From an uncultured Veillonella sp. (GTDB taxonomy: Bacteria; Bacillota; Negativicutes; Veillonellales; Veillonellaceae), in the NCBI GenBank assembly GCA_934183145.1, contig CAKPSA010000024.1:1-13814 (forward strand): a stretch of 13,814 bases of DNA, read 5' to 3'. The position numbers and the translations under genes are program-made. The notes beneath the pieces are model-generated. The model had not been told where the DNA came from, did no database searches, and worked only from the letters and a program-made list of their open reading frames with translations. This document shows positions 6,102 through 13,761 of this stretch, piece after piece (the stretch's first letter is position 1; each line of letters opens with the position of its first letter).

Positions 6102-7886
6102 ATGAATGAATATATTGCTGCCTTGGTAGACGAGTTCTACCAACTCGGCGTCCGTCATGCTGTGTTTAGCCCTGGTTCTCGTTCTACGACGATGGCCATG
6201 CTGTTCAAGGAGCATGAAGGATTTGAAACCTATATGAATATAGATGAGCGCTCTGCTAGTTTTATGGCTCTAGGCATTGCAAAGGCTCATAAAGAACCGA
6301 CTGTACTCGTATGTACCTCAGGTTCGGCAGTAGCCCATTATTTGCCAGCTGTTTTGGAAGCTCAATATAGCGGGGTTCCGCTCATTGTACTGTCTGCGGA
6401 TAGACCTCATACATTATTGCATGTAGGGGCACCTCAGACTGTAGATCAGCACAAAATCTTTGGTACAGCTGTAAACTACTATGAAGAATTAGCAGTGCCT
6501 CAAGAATCTCATTACTATACATATCCTCGCCAAGTAGCGCGTAAAGCGTATATGAAAGCGATGGATACTAAAAAAGGGCCAGTACATATTAATGTGCCTC
6601 TCTTTGAACCATTGGTACCAGAATTGAGTCGTAACCATTTTGAAGCTGGTCGCAGTTCCTTTAAAGTGGTTAAACCAAACTATGGTAGTGTATTTGATTG
6701 TCGCCATGAAAATGATTTGACTCATATTAATAATGCAATTGATATTGCTCATGATAATACAAACGAGATTAATGATTTACTTGAAAGATATGAGCGTATC
6801 CTTATCCTAGCAGGCCCACAAATCGATATAGATGAAGCTAATAGGATCCGTTCCTTTGGGGAGTCTTTACAAGCCCCTATTTTGGCTGATCCGTTGTCTA
6901 ATGTAAGACGACGTTATAACTCGGTGGATAATCAATGCAATAAAGAGGGGATTGATACTAATAATGTTGTTATCTCTACGTATGATGCATTATTAGCAGG
7001 GCAAGCTCTTTGGCATGAGTTAAAACCAGATTGTGTAATTCAGTTTGGCCAAATCGTTGTATCAAAACGTGTACAACAGATGATTGCTAGCTGGACTGAT
7101 GTGGAGTATATCGAGATAAATCCTACCATGGATTCCATGAACCCAACAGGTAAAACTACGATACAAATGCAAGCTAGCATTGATGTATTTACCCATTTAT
7201 ATGGAAAACATGATAACTCCGATGAGTACTTAAAAATTTGGCAACGGTTAGATCAAGAGGGTAAGAAGCAACTAAGCTTAGCTATCGATGAGCCTCATTG
7301 CTTTGAAGGCCGAACCATACGCGAGTTACAAGAGCATATCCCAGAAGATGGACAAGTTTTTGTTGCCAATAGTATGACGATTCGCGATTTTGATTACTTC
7401 TGGTTCAGTGGGGAATCTAAGGCGGTTCTTTACGGCAACCGAGGTGTCAATGGCATTGATGGCACTATTTCTACGGCTCTAGGACTGGCAACCAATGGTA
7501 AACCTACATATCTAGTAACGGGGGATTTATCCTTGTTCCATGATTTGAATGGCTTGGCGGTAGCGAAAACCCATAATTTAAACTTAACTATTATTTTGCA
7601 TAATAATGATGGCGGCGGTATTTTTGAATATTTACCGCAAAAGGGGACAAAGCATTTTGATTACTTGTTCTCTACATCACAAGGCTTAGATTACAGTGGG
7701 GCTGCCAAACTCTATGGTTGTGGCTATACTAAAATCTCCAGTCCCGATGAGTTGATTTCCGTATTGGCTAATGTTAGCCAAGAAATCGGCGTTCATATCA
7801 TTGAAATTCCTACAAATAGGGAATATAGCAGAGAATTGCATAAGAAATATACGAAGGTTTCAGTTGATATGGAGGCATTACTATGA
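6102..7886 (+). CDS. menD: SEPHCHC synthase (2-succinyl-5-enolpyruvyl-6-hydroxy-3-cyclohexene-1-carboxylate synthase)
   Basis: MenD is a thiamine-diphosphate enzyme that adds a succinic semialdehyde unit, from 2-oxoglutarate, to isochorismate. The 594 residues fit the three-domain ThDP fold. The N-terminal Pyr domain shows SPGSRS (23-28), the cofactor-activating glutamate E49 in DER, CTSGSA (71-76) and SADRP (98-102). The C-terminal PP domain shows YGNRGVNGIDGTIST, the ThDP/metal motif GDLSLFHDLN (474-483) and NNDGGGIF (501-508). An in-frame TTG exists at 6087, but ATG 6102 follows GAAAGGG (6089-6095) and gives the normal N-terminus. It begins 39 bases after menF and overlaps menH by four bases. 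Confidence 0.97.
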   Translation: MNEYIAALVDEFYQLGVRHAVFSPGSRSTTMAMLFKEHEGFETYMNIDERSASFMALGIAKAHKEPTVLVCTSGSAVAHYLPAVLEAQYSGVPLIVLSADRPHTLLHVGAPQTVDQHKIFGTAVNYYEELAVPQESHYYTYPRQVARKAYMKAMDTKKGPVHINVPLFEPLVPELSRNHFEAGRSSFKVVKPNYGSVFDCRHENDLTHINNAIDIAHDNTNEINDLLERYERILILAGPQIDIDEANRIRSFGESLQAPILADPLSNVRRRYNSVDNQCNKEGIDTNNVVISTYDALLAGQALWHELKPDCVIQFGQIVVSKRVQQMIASWTDVEYIEINPTMDSMNPTGKTTIQMQASIDVFTHLYGKHDNSDEYLKIWQRLDQEGKKQLSLAIDEPHCFEGRTIRELQEHIPEDGQVFVANSMTIRDFDYFWFSGESKAVLYGNRGVNGIDGTISTALGLATNGKPTYLVTGDLSLFHDLNGLAVAKTHNLNLTIILHNNDGGGIFEYLPQKGTKHFDYLFSTSQGLDYSGAAKLYGCGYTKISSPDELISVLANVSQEIGVHIIEIPTNREYSRELHKKYTKVSVDMEALL

Positions 7887-8743
7887 GTCAGTATTTTTGC
7901 AGTATTGTAGATAATGCTTTATGCAATCCCGCGCAGCGCATGTATTTTGATTTGGGCGACTATCGCTATGGTTTAACTGTGGTAGGCGAAGGGGAGCCTA
8001 TCGTGTGTTTTCATGGGTTTTCGGAATCTAGTTATACTTGGGATTCTATTAATTTACCAGGCTATCGTTTAATCCGTATTGACTTGATTGGTCATGGTGA
8101 TTCTGATATCCCTGAAGAGGATGAGGCTTATACAATTCCTAAAATGATAGAGGATTTGCATACCGTTATCTATCATATGGTAGGTGATAGATATTATCTC
8201 ATGGGCTATTCCATGGGGGCTCGTATAGCGCTTTCCTATGCATTACAGTATGACAGCGAAATACAAGGTCTTATCCTTGAAAGCGGCTCTGTTGGGATTG
8301 CTTCAGACGCTGAGCGAGCAGAACGCCGTAAGGCCGATGAAGAATTAGCTCACCATATAGAACATAACGATGGCGCTTGGTTCGCTTCCCGTTGGGCAGA
8401 GGCTCCTATTTTTGAAAGTCAAAAACAGCTTTTACCAGCGGTCACTGAATTAATTCATTTACGTCGTTCTCATAATAGCCCATACGCATTAGCGTGCACC
8501 CTTCGTGGGTCCGGCCAAGGTGTCATGACCTATATAGGTGATCAGTTAGAAAAATTATCATGTAAAGGCCTATATGTGAGTGGCGCATTAGATACAAAAT
8601 ATACTACAATAGGAAGAGATGTATTTGGCAAGTTGCCAAACTTTAAACATGTCGTCGTCGAAGGGGCGGGACATAATGTACATATAGAAAAACCGCAAAT
8701 GTTTGAACAAGCGGTATTAGATTTTTTACACAAGAAAGGTTAA
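7883..8743 (+). CDS. menH: SHCHC synthase (alpha/beta hydrolase, MenH type)
   Basis: MenH eliminates pyruvate from SEPHCHC to give SHCHC. The 286-residue protein has the alpha/beta-hydrolase layout: the oxyanion-region HGFSES (44-49), nucleophile elbow GYSMG with S110, acid D237 in SGALDTKY, and H264 in [11 protein letters not shown]. These match the Ser-Asp-His triad of the family. Many hydrolases share this pattern, so the assignment depends on position between menD and menB, the usual place for menH. Its ATG overlaps the menD stop (ATGA, 7883-7886) after a GGAGG site near 7871, indicating coupled translation. The first 15 or so residues extend beyond the shortest family members. Confidence 0.9.
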   Translation: MSQYFCSIVDNALCNPAQRMYFDLGDYRYGLTVVGEGEPIVCFHGFSESSYTWDSINLPGYRLIRIDLIGHGDSDIPEEDEAYTIPKMIEDLHTVIYHMVGDRYYLMGYSMGARIALSYALQYDSEIQGLILESGSVGIASDAERAERRKADEELAHHIEHNDGAWFASRWAEAPIFESQKQLLPAVTELIHLRRSHNSPYALACTLRGSGQGVMTYIGDQLEKLSCKGLYVSGALDTKYTTIGRDVFGKLPNFKHVVVEGAGHNVHIEKPQMFEQAVLDFLHKKG

Positions 8744-8747
8744 GTCC

Positions 8748-9590
8748 ATGAGCAAATTTGATTGGAAAGTATTGGATCGTAATTATGAAGATGTAATTTA
8801 CGAAACATATAATGGCATTGCAAAGATTACTATTAATCGCCCACAGGTACGTAACGCGTTCCGTCCTAAAACTGTTATGGAGTTAATCGATGCTTTCACA
8901 GTAGCTCGTGAAGATAACGAAGTAGGCGTAATCGTATTGACTGGTGCAAACCACGGCCAAGGTGAAGATAAAGAAGCATTCTGCTCCGGTGGTGACCAAA
9001 GCGTACGCGGCCATGGTGGTTATGTAGGTGAAGATAATGTACCTCGCTTGAACGTTCTTGATTTGCAACGTTTGATTCGCGTTATCCCAAAACCTGTAAT
9101 CGCTATGGTTAATGGCTTTGCTATCGGTGGTGGCCATGTATTGCACATCGTTTGTGACCTTACCATCGCTTCTGAAAATGCTAAATTTGGTCAAACTGGT
9201 CCTCGCGTAGGTTCCTTTGATGCTGGTTATGGTGCAGGTTACTTGGCTCGCATGATCGGTCATAAACGCGCTCGCGAAGTATGGTTCCTTTGCCGTCAAT
9301 ACACAGCTGCTCAAGCCTATGAAATGGGCATGGTTAACTGTGTTGTACCATTCGACAAATTGGAAGAAGAAACAGTTCAATGGTGTAACGAAATTCTTGA
9401 ATTGTCCCCAATGGCATTGCGCATGTTGAAAGGTGCCTTCAATGCCGATACTGACGGTCTTGCAGGTTTACAACAATTTGCAGGCGATGCTACATTGATG
9501 TACTACACAATCGATGAAGCAAAAGAAGGTCGTGACGCATTTAAAGAAAAACGCAAACCGAACTTCAAACAATTCCCTAAATTCCCTTAA
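8748..9590 (+). CDS. menB: 1,4-dihydroxy-2-naphthoyl-CoA synthase
   Basis: MenB, of the crotonase superfamily, cyclises o-succinylbenzoyl-CoA to DHNA-CoA. The 280 residues show [12 protein letters not shown] (29-40), [10 protein letters not shown] (79-88), GFAIGGGH (123-130), [10 protein letters not shown] (149-158) and WFLCRQY, all MenB signatures. The glycine at 151 (QTGP) is the form reported for bicarbonate-dependent enzymes such as E. coli MenB; the other type has aspartate there. The C-terminus ends in the typical [13 protein letters not shown] run. It starts four bases after menH. Codon choice differs from its neighbours (9 of 15 Phe codons are TTC, against 6 of 22 in menD), which suggests higher expression. 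A hairpin follows the gene. Confidence 0.98.
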   Translation: MSKFDWKVLDRNYEDVIYETYNGIAKITINRPQVRNAFRPKTVMELIDAFTVAREDNEVGVIVLTGANHGQGEDKEAFCSGGDQSVRGHGGYVGEDNVPRLNVLDLQRLIRVIPKPVIAMVNGFAIGGGHVLHIVCDLTIASENAKFGQTGPRVGSFDAGYGAGYLARMIGHKRAREVWFLCRQYTAAQAYEMGMVNCVVPFDKLEEETVQWCNEILELSPMALRMLKGAFNADTDGLAGLQQFAGDATLMYYTIDEAKEGRDAFKEKRKPNFKQFPKFP

Positions 9591-9648
9591 TCGGAATAGA
9601 TGTACTAGTCTAGTGCTAGGGACGGGATTCATTGTAAAAATGACAAGT

Positions 9649-9672
9649 GCGCCTCTATATGAGGCGCCTTTC
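9649..9672 (+). terminator. GC-rich hairpin between menB and menE, probable partial terminator
   Basis: GCGCCTC (9649-9655) and GAGGCGC (9661-9667) pair perfectly around a TATAT loop. The following CTTTCTTG is a weak T tract. It lies inside the 146-base gap between menB and menE. A stable stem with a poor tail fits a leaky terminator or a 3'-stabilising structure that leaves menB mRNA more abundant than menE. It is not the operon's final terminator if menE relies on readthrough. Confidence 0.55.
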
Positions 9673-9701
9673 TTGTAATATCTATGGTTATTAATTATTA
9701 A
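9673..9701 (+). promoter_or_regulatory. Possible weak promoter before menE
   Basis: TTGTAA (9673-9678) and TATTAA (9696-9701) are separated by 17 bases, each matching four of six consensus positions. It lies right after the menB hairpin and 35 bases before menE. The region is AT-rich, so such matches arise easily by chance. A second promoter would explain how menE-menC and the thioesterase gene are expressed if the hairpin stops most transcripts. Confidence 0.25.
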
Positions 9702-9736
9702 TCATAAGGCATTATCTTTAGATACGAGGTGAGACG

Positions 9737-11122
9737 ATGGAATGGTTATGCTATGGTGCACAGAAGTATCCTGAACGCATATGTATAAATGAATATACTT
9801 ATAACGATATATATGGCGGTGTGCTTCATGTGGCTAGTGAATTGCTACCTCTTGAAAGCTCTCGTGTGGCCATTTTATCGGACAACTCTGTTACTATGGC
9901 AATCTATGTACTGGCAGCTATGCTAGCACATAAAGAGGTATTGCTGCTGAATGTACATCTTAAGCCCAACGAGATAGAAAACCAATTGAAACAATTAGGT
10001 ATTACTACCGTATTACATAGTAAAGAACGGCGTAATCAACTGCCTAGTTCACTACGTGCCATTGAGTTTGAACCGCTAGAATCCATTCTGTCTAATCTGA
10101 ATTTAGAGGATACTTTCGATTGGAACTTTAATGATGCAGACATTGCAGCCATTATGAACACTAGCGCCACAACAGGTCAGTTTAAATCAGTACCACTTCG
10201 ATGGGGGCAAATTAGAGCTCATGTACAAGCATCTCAAGAGGTGCTTGGTAAAACTGAACAAGATAATTGGCTTATGGTATTGCCCTTGTTCCATGTAAGT
10301 GGATTATCTATTTTGATGCGATCTCTTTACAATGGTACGGCTATCACTATATTGCCTAAATACGATGAGGCAAAGGTTTTAGAACTCATTGAAACCGATA
10401 AAATCAATATGATGTCTCTCGTGCCTACAATTTTGACCCAATTAGAACCGAAGATTGCACATCATACATTACGCGTTATTTTGCTAGGTGGCGAGTTTAT
10501 CCCGATGGCCTTAATAGATGCTTGCGAAAAGAAATTGTTACCAATTTATAAGACCTATGGCATGACTGAAACCTTTAGTCAAAGTGTGACCTTCTCCGTA
10601 TTAGACTACCCTCATAAACGAGATTCTGTAGGCAAACCATTACCTGGAATGAAGGTTCGCATCGATAATCCTGATGCGGCTGGAGTAGGGGAAATCCATT
10701 TGACGGGCCCTATGGTTATGACTGGATATATCGACAAGGAATCTATCGATGGTGATCTTAATACAGACGATATCGGCTATGTTGATGAAGATGGCTTTGT
10801 ATATATTCTGAATCGCCGTAAAGACCTTATCATATCTGGTGGAGAGAATATTTATCCTAAGGAGTTAGAGGACCTAGTCTATACATTGCCAGCGGTGAAG
10901 GAGTGTGCTATTGTGCCTGTATCTGATCCTAAATGGGGGCAAGTACCTGCGCTATTTGTAGCCTTTCATGATGGTGAAAGTATGGCGGCCGATGAGATTC
11001 TATCCTTTATGGCTCAGTCCTTGGCTAAGTATAAAATCCCTAAATATGTAAGACTTTTACCTACATTGCCTCGTAATGGTACAGGTAAAATAGTGCGTAA
11101 TGAACTGCGTTTAGAAGATTGA
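9737..11122 (+). CDS. menE: o-Succinylbenzoate-CoA ligase
   Basis: MenE activates o-succinylbenzoate with ATP and CoA. The 461-residue protein is an adenylate-forming enzyme of the ANL superfamily. It shows the P-loop TSATTGQFKS (142-151), PLFHVSGLSI (183-192), YGMTE (274-278), a GEIHLTGPMVMTGY segment, the hinge region around DDIGYVDEDGF and RRKDLIISGGENIYP, and the catalytic lysine K451 in NGTGKI. The P-loop departs from the common TSGTTGxPK: glycine is replaced by alanine and the proline by phenylalanine. The ATG at 9737 follows GAGGTGAG (9726-9733). The protein is somewhat shorter than acyl-CoA ligases in general but normal for MenE. menC starts eight bases after its stop. Confidence 0.95.
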   Translation: MEWLCYGAQKYPERICINEYTYNDIYGGVLHVASELLPLESSRVAILSDNSVTMAIYVLAAMLAHKEVLLLNVHLKPNEIENQLKQLGITTVLHSKERRNQLPSSLRAIEFEPLESILSNLNLEDTFDWNFNDADIAAIMNTSATTGQFKSVPLRWGQIRAHVQASQEVLGKTEQDNWLMVLPLFHVSGLSILMRSLYNGTAITILPKYDEAKVLELIETDKINMMSLVPTILTQLEPKIAHHTLRVILLGGEFIPMALIDACEKKLLPIYKTYGMTETFSQSVTFSVLDYPHKRDSVGKPLPGMKVRIDNPDAAGVGEIHLTGPMVMTGYIDKESIDGDLNTDDIGYVDEDGFVYILNRRKDLIISGGENIYPKELEDLVYTLPAVKECAIVPVSDPKWGQVPALFVAFHDGESMAADEILSFMAQSLAKYKIPKYVRLLPTLPRNGTGKIVRNELRLED

Positions 11123-11129
11123 GGCGCTT

Positions 11130-12281
11130 ATGAATGATATTTTAAATTTTAAAAGTATAACTACATATCGCCTTAAACTACCGATGAAGTTTAATTTTAA
11201 AACCGCCAAGGGTGAGGTAAAAGAACGAGAAACCATTGTCATCCGCATTGAGGACCAACAAGGTTATGTTGGCTATGGGGAATGTGTGGCTTTCACAGAT
11301 CCATTCTATACGGCAGAAACTGTAGATACATGTTGGAAAAAATTGGTGGATGATTATATATTTAATCTTCGCTTGATGCGGCCTAAACCACTTATGACCT
11401 ATGTACGGCAGCTGCAATTCTGGCTAAATCGAGATCATATGCCTATGACCATTGCTGCTGTAGAAAATGCCCTTGTCAATCTTCATTGTGAAAGACTTGG
11501 TGTGAATTCCGTTTCTTATATTATGGGGCAGCCCTTACAAGATACCATTGAAAGTGGTGTTGTTATCGGCGATGTACCGATGGAACAATTATTAGATACA
11601 GTAGAAACTCATGTGACAAATGGTTGTAAGCGCATTAAGTTAAAGGTAAATCCTACAGATGGCTATGAACGAGTATCACTTGTTCGCAAACATTATCCTG
11701 GTTTAGTATTGGCGGCTGACGCGAACCAAAGCTATTCTTATGAGGACATTGATAAGGTCCGTCAATTTAACGATTTGAAACTAGCCTGTATTGAAGAGCC
11801 CTTTGCTATGACCAGCCTTCAATCCTATAAGGAATGGAAGTGGGAACGTCTTAACAATGATAATTGGAACATTGAAACACCTATCTGTTTCGATGAATCT
11901 ATATTAGGCTATGATGATTTATCCTATGCCATAGAATATGGTTTGATCGATGTACTCAACATAAAGGTAGGGCGTATGGGTGGTTTAGTACCGACGAAGG
12001 CTGCTATTAATCTATGTAGAGAATGTCATATTCCGTATTGGATTGGTAGCATGGTAGAGTCTGGCGTTTCTAAAATGCTCCATGCTCAACTAGCTGCACT
12101 AGGGGATTCCTATATGGCAGGGGACTTATCGGATTCTAATAGATACTTTGAACGTGACTTGATCTATCCTGACTTAACATTTAAAGATGGTGTTATGCAT
12201 GTGCCTGATGGTGATGGGCTAGGTGTAACTGTTTTTGATGATCGATTAGAAGCGTATTGTGTGGAGAAACGAACACTATGA
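11130..12281 (+). CDS. menC: o-Succinylbenzoate synthase (enolase superfamily)
   Basis: MenC dehydrates SHCHC to o-succinylbenzoate. The 383-residue protein has the enolase-superfamily capping domain (GYGECVAF at 48-55) and a barrel carrying the catalytic set: KLK with K170 and K172, metal ligands D197 (ADAN), the glutamate of IEEP (221-224) and D255 (FDES), and K279 in IKVGRMGG. The long form resembles the OSBS/N-acylamino-acid racemase subgroup of Firmicutes, so racemase side activity is possible. The men context argues for OSBS as the main role. A segment at about 234-250, rich in Trp, Lys and Asn, looks like an extra loop. The ribosome site GAGG overlaps the menE stop. It shares ATGA with the next gene. 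Confidence 0.93.
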   Translation: MNDILNFKSITTYRLKLPMKFNFKTAKGEVKERETIVIRIEDQQGYVGYGECVAFTDPFYTAETVDTCWKKLVDDYIFNLRLMRPKPLMTYVRQLQFWLNRDHMPMTIAAVENALVNLHCERLGVNSVSYIMGQPLQDTIESGVVIGDVPMEQLLDTVETHVTNGCKRIKLKVNPTDGYERVSLVRKHYPGLVLAADANQSYSYEDIDKVRQFNDLKLACIEEPFAMTSLQSYKEWKWERLNNDNWNIETPICFDESILGYDDLSYAIEYGLIDVLNIKVGRMGGLVPTKAAINLCRECHIPYWIGSMVESGVSKMLHAQLAALGDSYMAGDLSDSNRYFERDLIYPDLTFKDGVMHVPDGDGLGVTVFDDRLEAYCVEKRTL

Positions 12282-12655
12282 ATTTGATTGAAGCTTTACA
12301 AATTGAAAAGCCTCGTATGACGAGTGATACTACATGTGTGGCCAAAATGAACCTGGGTGACTTTCATAAGCAACCGCAAGGTTACCTAAATGGAGGGGCG
12401 ACCCTAGCCTTTGCAGAAATTGCAGCGGGTATGATGAGTAACGAACTCATAGGTAAGGATAAATTTGGTGTAGGTCAATCTATTACAGCTAACCACTTGC
12501 GCCCTGTACGATGTGAAGGCTCTTTAATAGCCCATGGTACACTATTGGTGAAAGGAAAAACTTCACATGTATGGCGCTTTGACATGAAGGACGATGCAGA
12601 ACGACTCATCTCACAAGTGACCGTAACATTAGCCATTGTGGACTTTAATCGGTAA
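12278..12655 (+). CDS. Hotdog-fold acyl-CoA thioesterase, probable DHNA-CoA thioesterase
   Basis: The 125-residue protein resembles the PaaI/YdiI group of single-domain hotdog thioesterases. It shows GYLNGGATLAFAEIAAG (35-51), where E47 is in the position of the catalytic glutamate, then the family's ITANHLRPVR strand (about 75-84) and a final VTVTLAIV strand. Its place as the last men gene, overlapping menC by four bases, suggests it hydrolyses DHNA-CoA to DHNA, the step done by YdiI/MenI in E. coli. The usual HGG motif reads NGG (N38), nine residues before the glutamate, as in YdiI. An upstream in-frame TTG at 12257 is possible, but ATG 12278, with GGAGA at 12262-12266, fits better. Specificity is inferred from context. 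Confidence 0.82.
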   Translation: MNLIEALQIEKPRMTSDTTCVAKMNLGDFHKQPQGYLNGGATLAFAEIAAGMMSNELIGKDKFGVGQSITANHLRPVRCEGSLIAHGTLLVKGKTSHVWRFDMKDDAERLISQVTVTLAIVDFNR

Positions 12656-12656
12656 T

Positions 12657-12740
12657 AGATAATAAGTAATAGATAAAAATAAGTAATAGTTAATAGAGAA
12701 TAGATAAAAATAAGTAATAGTTAATAGAGAATAGATAATG
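12657..12740. repeat. 31-bp AT-rich tandem repeat after the men operon
   Basis: A 31-base unit beginning AGATAAAAATAAGTAATAG is present in two perfect adjacent copies at 12671-12701 and 12702-12732. Degenerate partial copies flank them, AGATAATAAGTAAT at 12657-12670 and AGATAATG at 12733-12740. The unit itself is made of variations on a TAATAG/GATAA theme. It lies immediately after the last men gene and before the terminator. It probably arose by slippage; copy number may vary between strains. Confidence 0.85.
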
Positions 12741-12742
12741 AT

Positions 12743-12784
12743 AAAAGGACAGTAAATACTATGTTAGTATCTACTGTCCTTTTT
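12743..12784. terminator. Bidirectional terminator between the men operon and the convergent gene
   Basis: AAAAGGACAGTA (12743-12754) pairs with TACTGTCCTTTT (12772-12783). The stem continues inward as ATACT/AGTAT (12756-12760 with 12766-12770) after one mismatch, around a five-base loop. The + strand reads into TTTTT. On the - strand the A-rich arm becomes a U tract, so the same hairpin can end the convergent gene whose stop codon is at 12834. Confidence 0.85.
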
Positions 12785-12833
12785 AAGTTCTGTATAAGTT
12801 AATAATTATTTATTGTTTATTACATGTTTCTTG

Positions 12834-13460
12834 TTATTTACGAGTCACTGTATATAAATCTTCCATGTCTGGAATATCGTAAATAACCCATGTGCCATCA
12901 CCTAAATGACGCATCAAAACTCGTATATCTTTTGTCACATTTTTTTTGTTATTTTTGATTGTTACTGTTACGGTAGCTGTGTCTCCATCGTCTTCAGATT
13001 TGATGTTTTTAACCTCTACATCATGCTCTTTGAAGAGACGACCATCTACAAGACGATCCACCATGGACATATTGTCATCACTTTGAGCCGTATTGTTAGT
13101 ATCTGTTGTAGCTGGCTGAGATTTAAAACTATCTGGATCTTCAATGTATTTTCGCATCACATCTTCAATTAAAGAAGGACCAAATGTTTTAGCTGCTGCA
13201 ATAGTAGCTTTACCAAATGGATTAGATGTATCGATATATTTGTTGCCTTCCCGCTCTAAGATATTTTTTACAATAGATTTTGTATCTATGTGGCGTAAAG
13301 CTTCATCCGCATCTTTATCTTGTACGGCTTGATGAATAATTTTTAGCGTATATGCCGGTGTGTGGGGAATGTACCATAAGAAATACCAAGCAGCTGTTAA
13401 TGCCCCTACGACCGCAATGATGACAGCGATAATTACGCTTTTTGAGTTGAGTTTATTCAT
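12834..13460 (-). CDS. Membrane-anchored DUF2939-like protein, function unknown
   Basis: This 208-residue protein begins with a short basic segment and one hydrophobic helix (about residues 8-31, SVIIAVIIAVVGALTAAWYF), so it is probably anchored in the cytoplasmic membrane with the rest outside. After the helix comes a PHTPAYTLKIIHQAVQDKD segment followed by an HIDTKSIVKN motif. This resembles DUF2939 proteins, which have a stretch of the type 'SPxYxLxxIxxAxxxxDxxxxxxxVD' after a membrane helix. A Thr/Asn/Ser/Asp-rich linker (about 114-131) separates it from a beta-rich C-terminal part ending in GDGTWVIYDIPDMEDLY. An upstream in-frame ATG at 13475 exists, but the chosen start has AAAGGA seven bases before it. 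It stands alone on this strand. Confidence 0.75.
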   Translation of the reverse strand: MNKLNSKSVIIAVIIAVVGALTAAWYFLWYIPHTPAYTLKIIHQAVQDKDADEALRHIDTKSIVKNILEREGNKYIDTSNPFGKATIAAAKTFGPSLIEDVMRKYIEDPDSFKSQPATTDTNNTAQSDDNMSMVDRLVDGRLFKEHDVEVKNIKSEDDGDTATVTVTIKNNKKNVTKDIRVLMRHLGDGTWVIYDIPDMEDLYTVTRK

Positions 13461-13506
13461 GATGAATCCTTTCATCTCTTTTGGAGTGTATCTATTTTAT
13501 AGAGAA

Positions 13507-13535
13507 CATATACATATTGTAGCATATTTAGTAAA
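13507..13535 (-). promoter_or_regulatory. Possible promoter of the DUF2939-like gene
   Basis: Read on the - strand, TTTACT (13530-13535) and TATATG (13507-13512) are 17 bases apart, each matching four of six consensus positions. The spacing and the distance of about 45 bases to the start codon at 13460 are suitable. The region is very AT-rich, so other boxes such as TATAAA at 13496-13501 are also possible. Confidence 0.3.
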
Positions 13536-13703
13536 GAGCCGTATGATAATCTAAATTCTTGCGGAATATTACGAATTATTGTGAGATAAGATGTATATGT
13601 GTAATTCTACTGATATTTTTCCTTATAAAAGCTATAAAATGGAGACTATCAAATATAATCAATTATTTTAATAGAATTTTCATAAAAAAATTTCAAAAAA
13701 TAG
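13536..13703. other. AT-rich intergenic stretch between divergent transcripts
   Basis: No reading frame with a ribosome site, no stable hairpin and no repeat stands out here. The right end carries two A tracts, at 13684-13690 and 13695-13700, directly upstream of the tRNA -35 box. These are placed like an UP element that would boost a stable-RNA promoter. Nothing else is supported from sequence alone. Confidence 0.4.
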
Positions 13704-13732
13704 TTGCATTGGTCTAAAATCCATGGTATTAT
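13704..13732 (+). promoter_or_regulatory. Promoter of the tRNA-Asp transcript
   Basis: A -35 box TTGCAT (13704-13709) and a -10 box TATTAT (13727-13732) are separated by exactly 17 bases, with TG at 13724-13725 making an extended -10. A tracts lie just upstream. Transcription would begin near 13739, about 23 bases before the tRNA, a normal length for a trimmed 5' leader. Confidence 0.8.
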
Positions 13733-13761
13733 GTACAAGTAGTCAACGAGAGTTGATACGC

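Noticed and set aside
8883..9380. 165-codon frame on the - strand opposite menB
   Set aside because: It lies wholly inside an unmistakable menB and shows no family motif; it is best explained by the codon bias of menB on the other strand.
12657..12740. CRISPR array
   Set aside because: The copies are directly adjacent with no unique spacers, are AT-rich and lack dyad symmetry, and no cas gene is nearby.
12906..13554. Three + strand frames opposite the DUF2939-like gene
   Set aside because: They are antisense to a frame with a good ribosome site, a membrane helix and a coherent protein; their translations are low-complexity and lack recognisable motifs.
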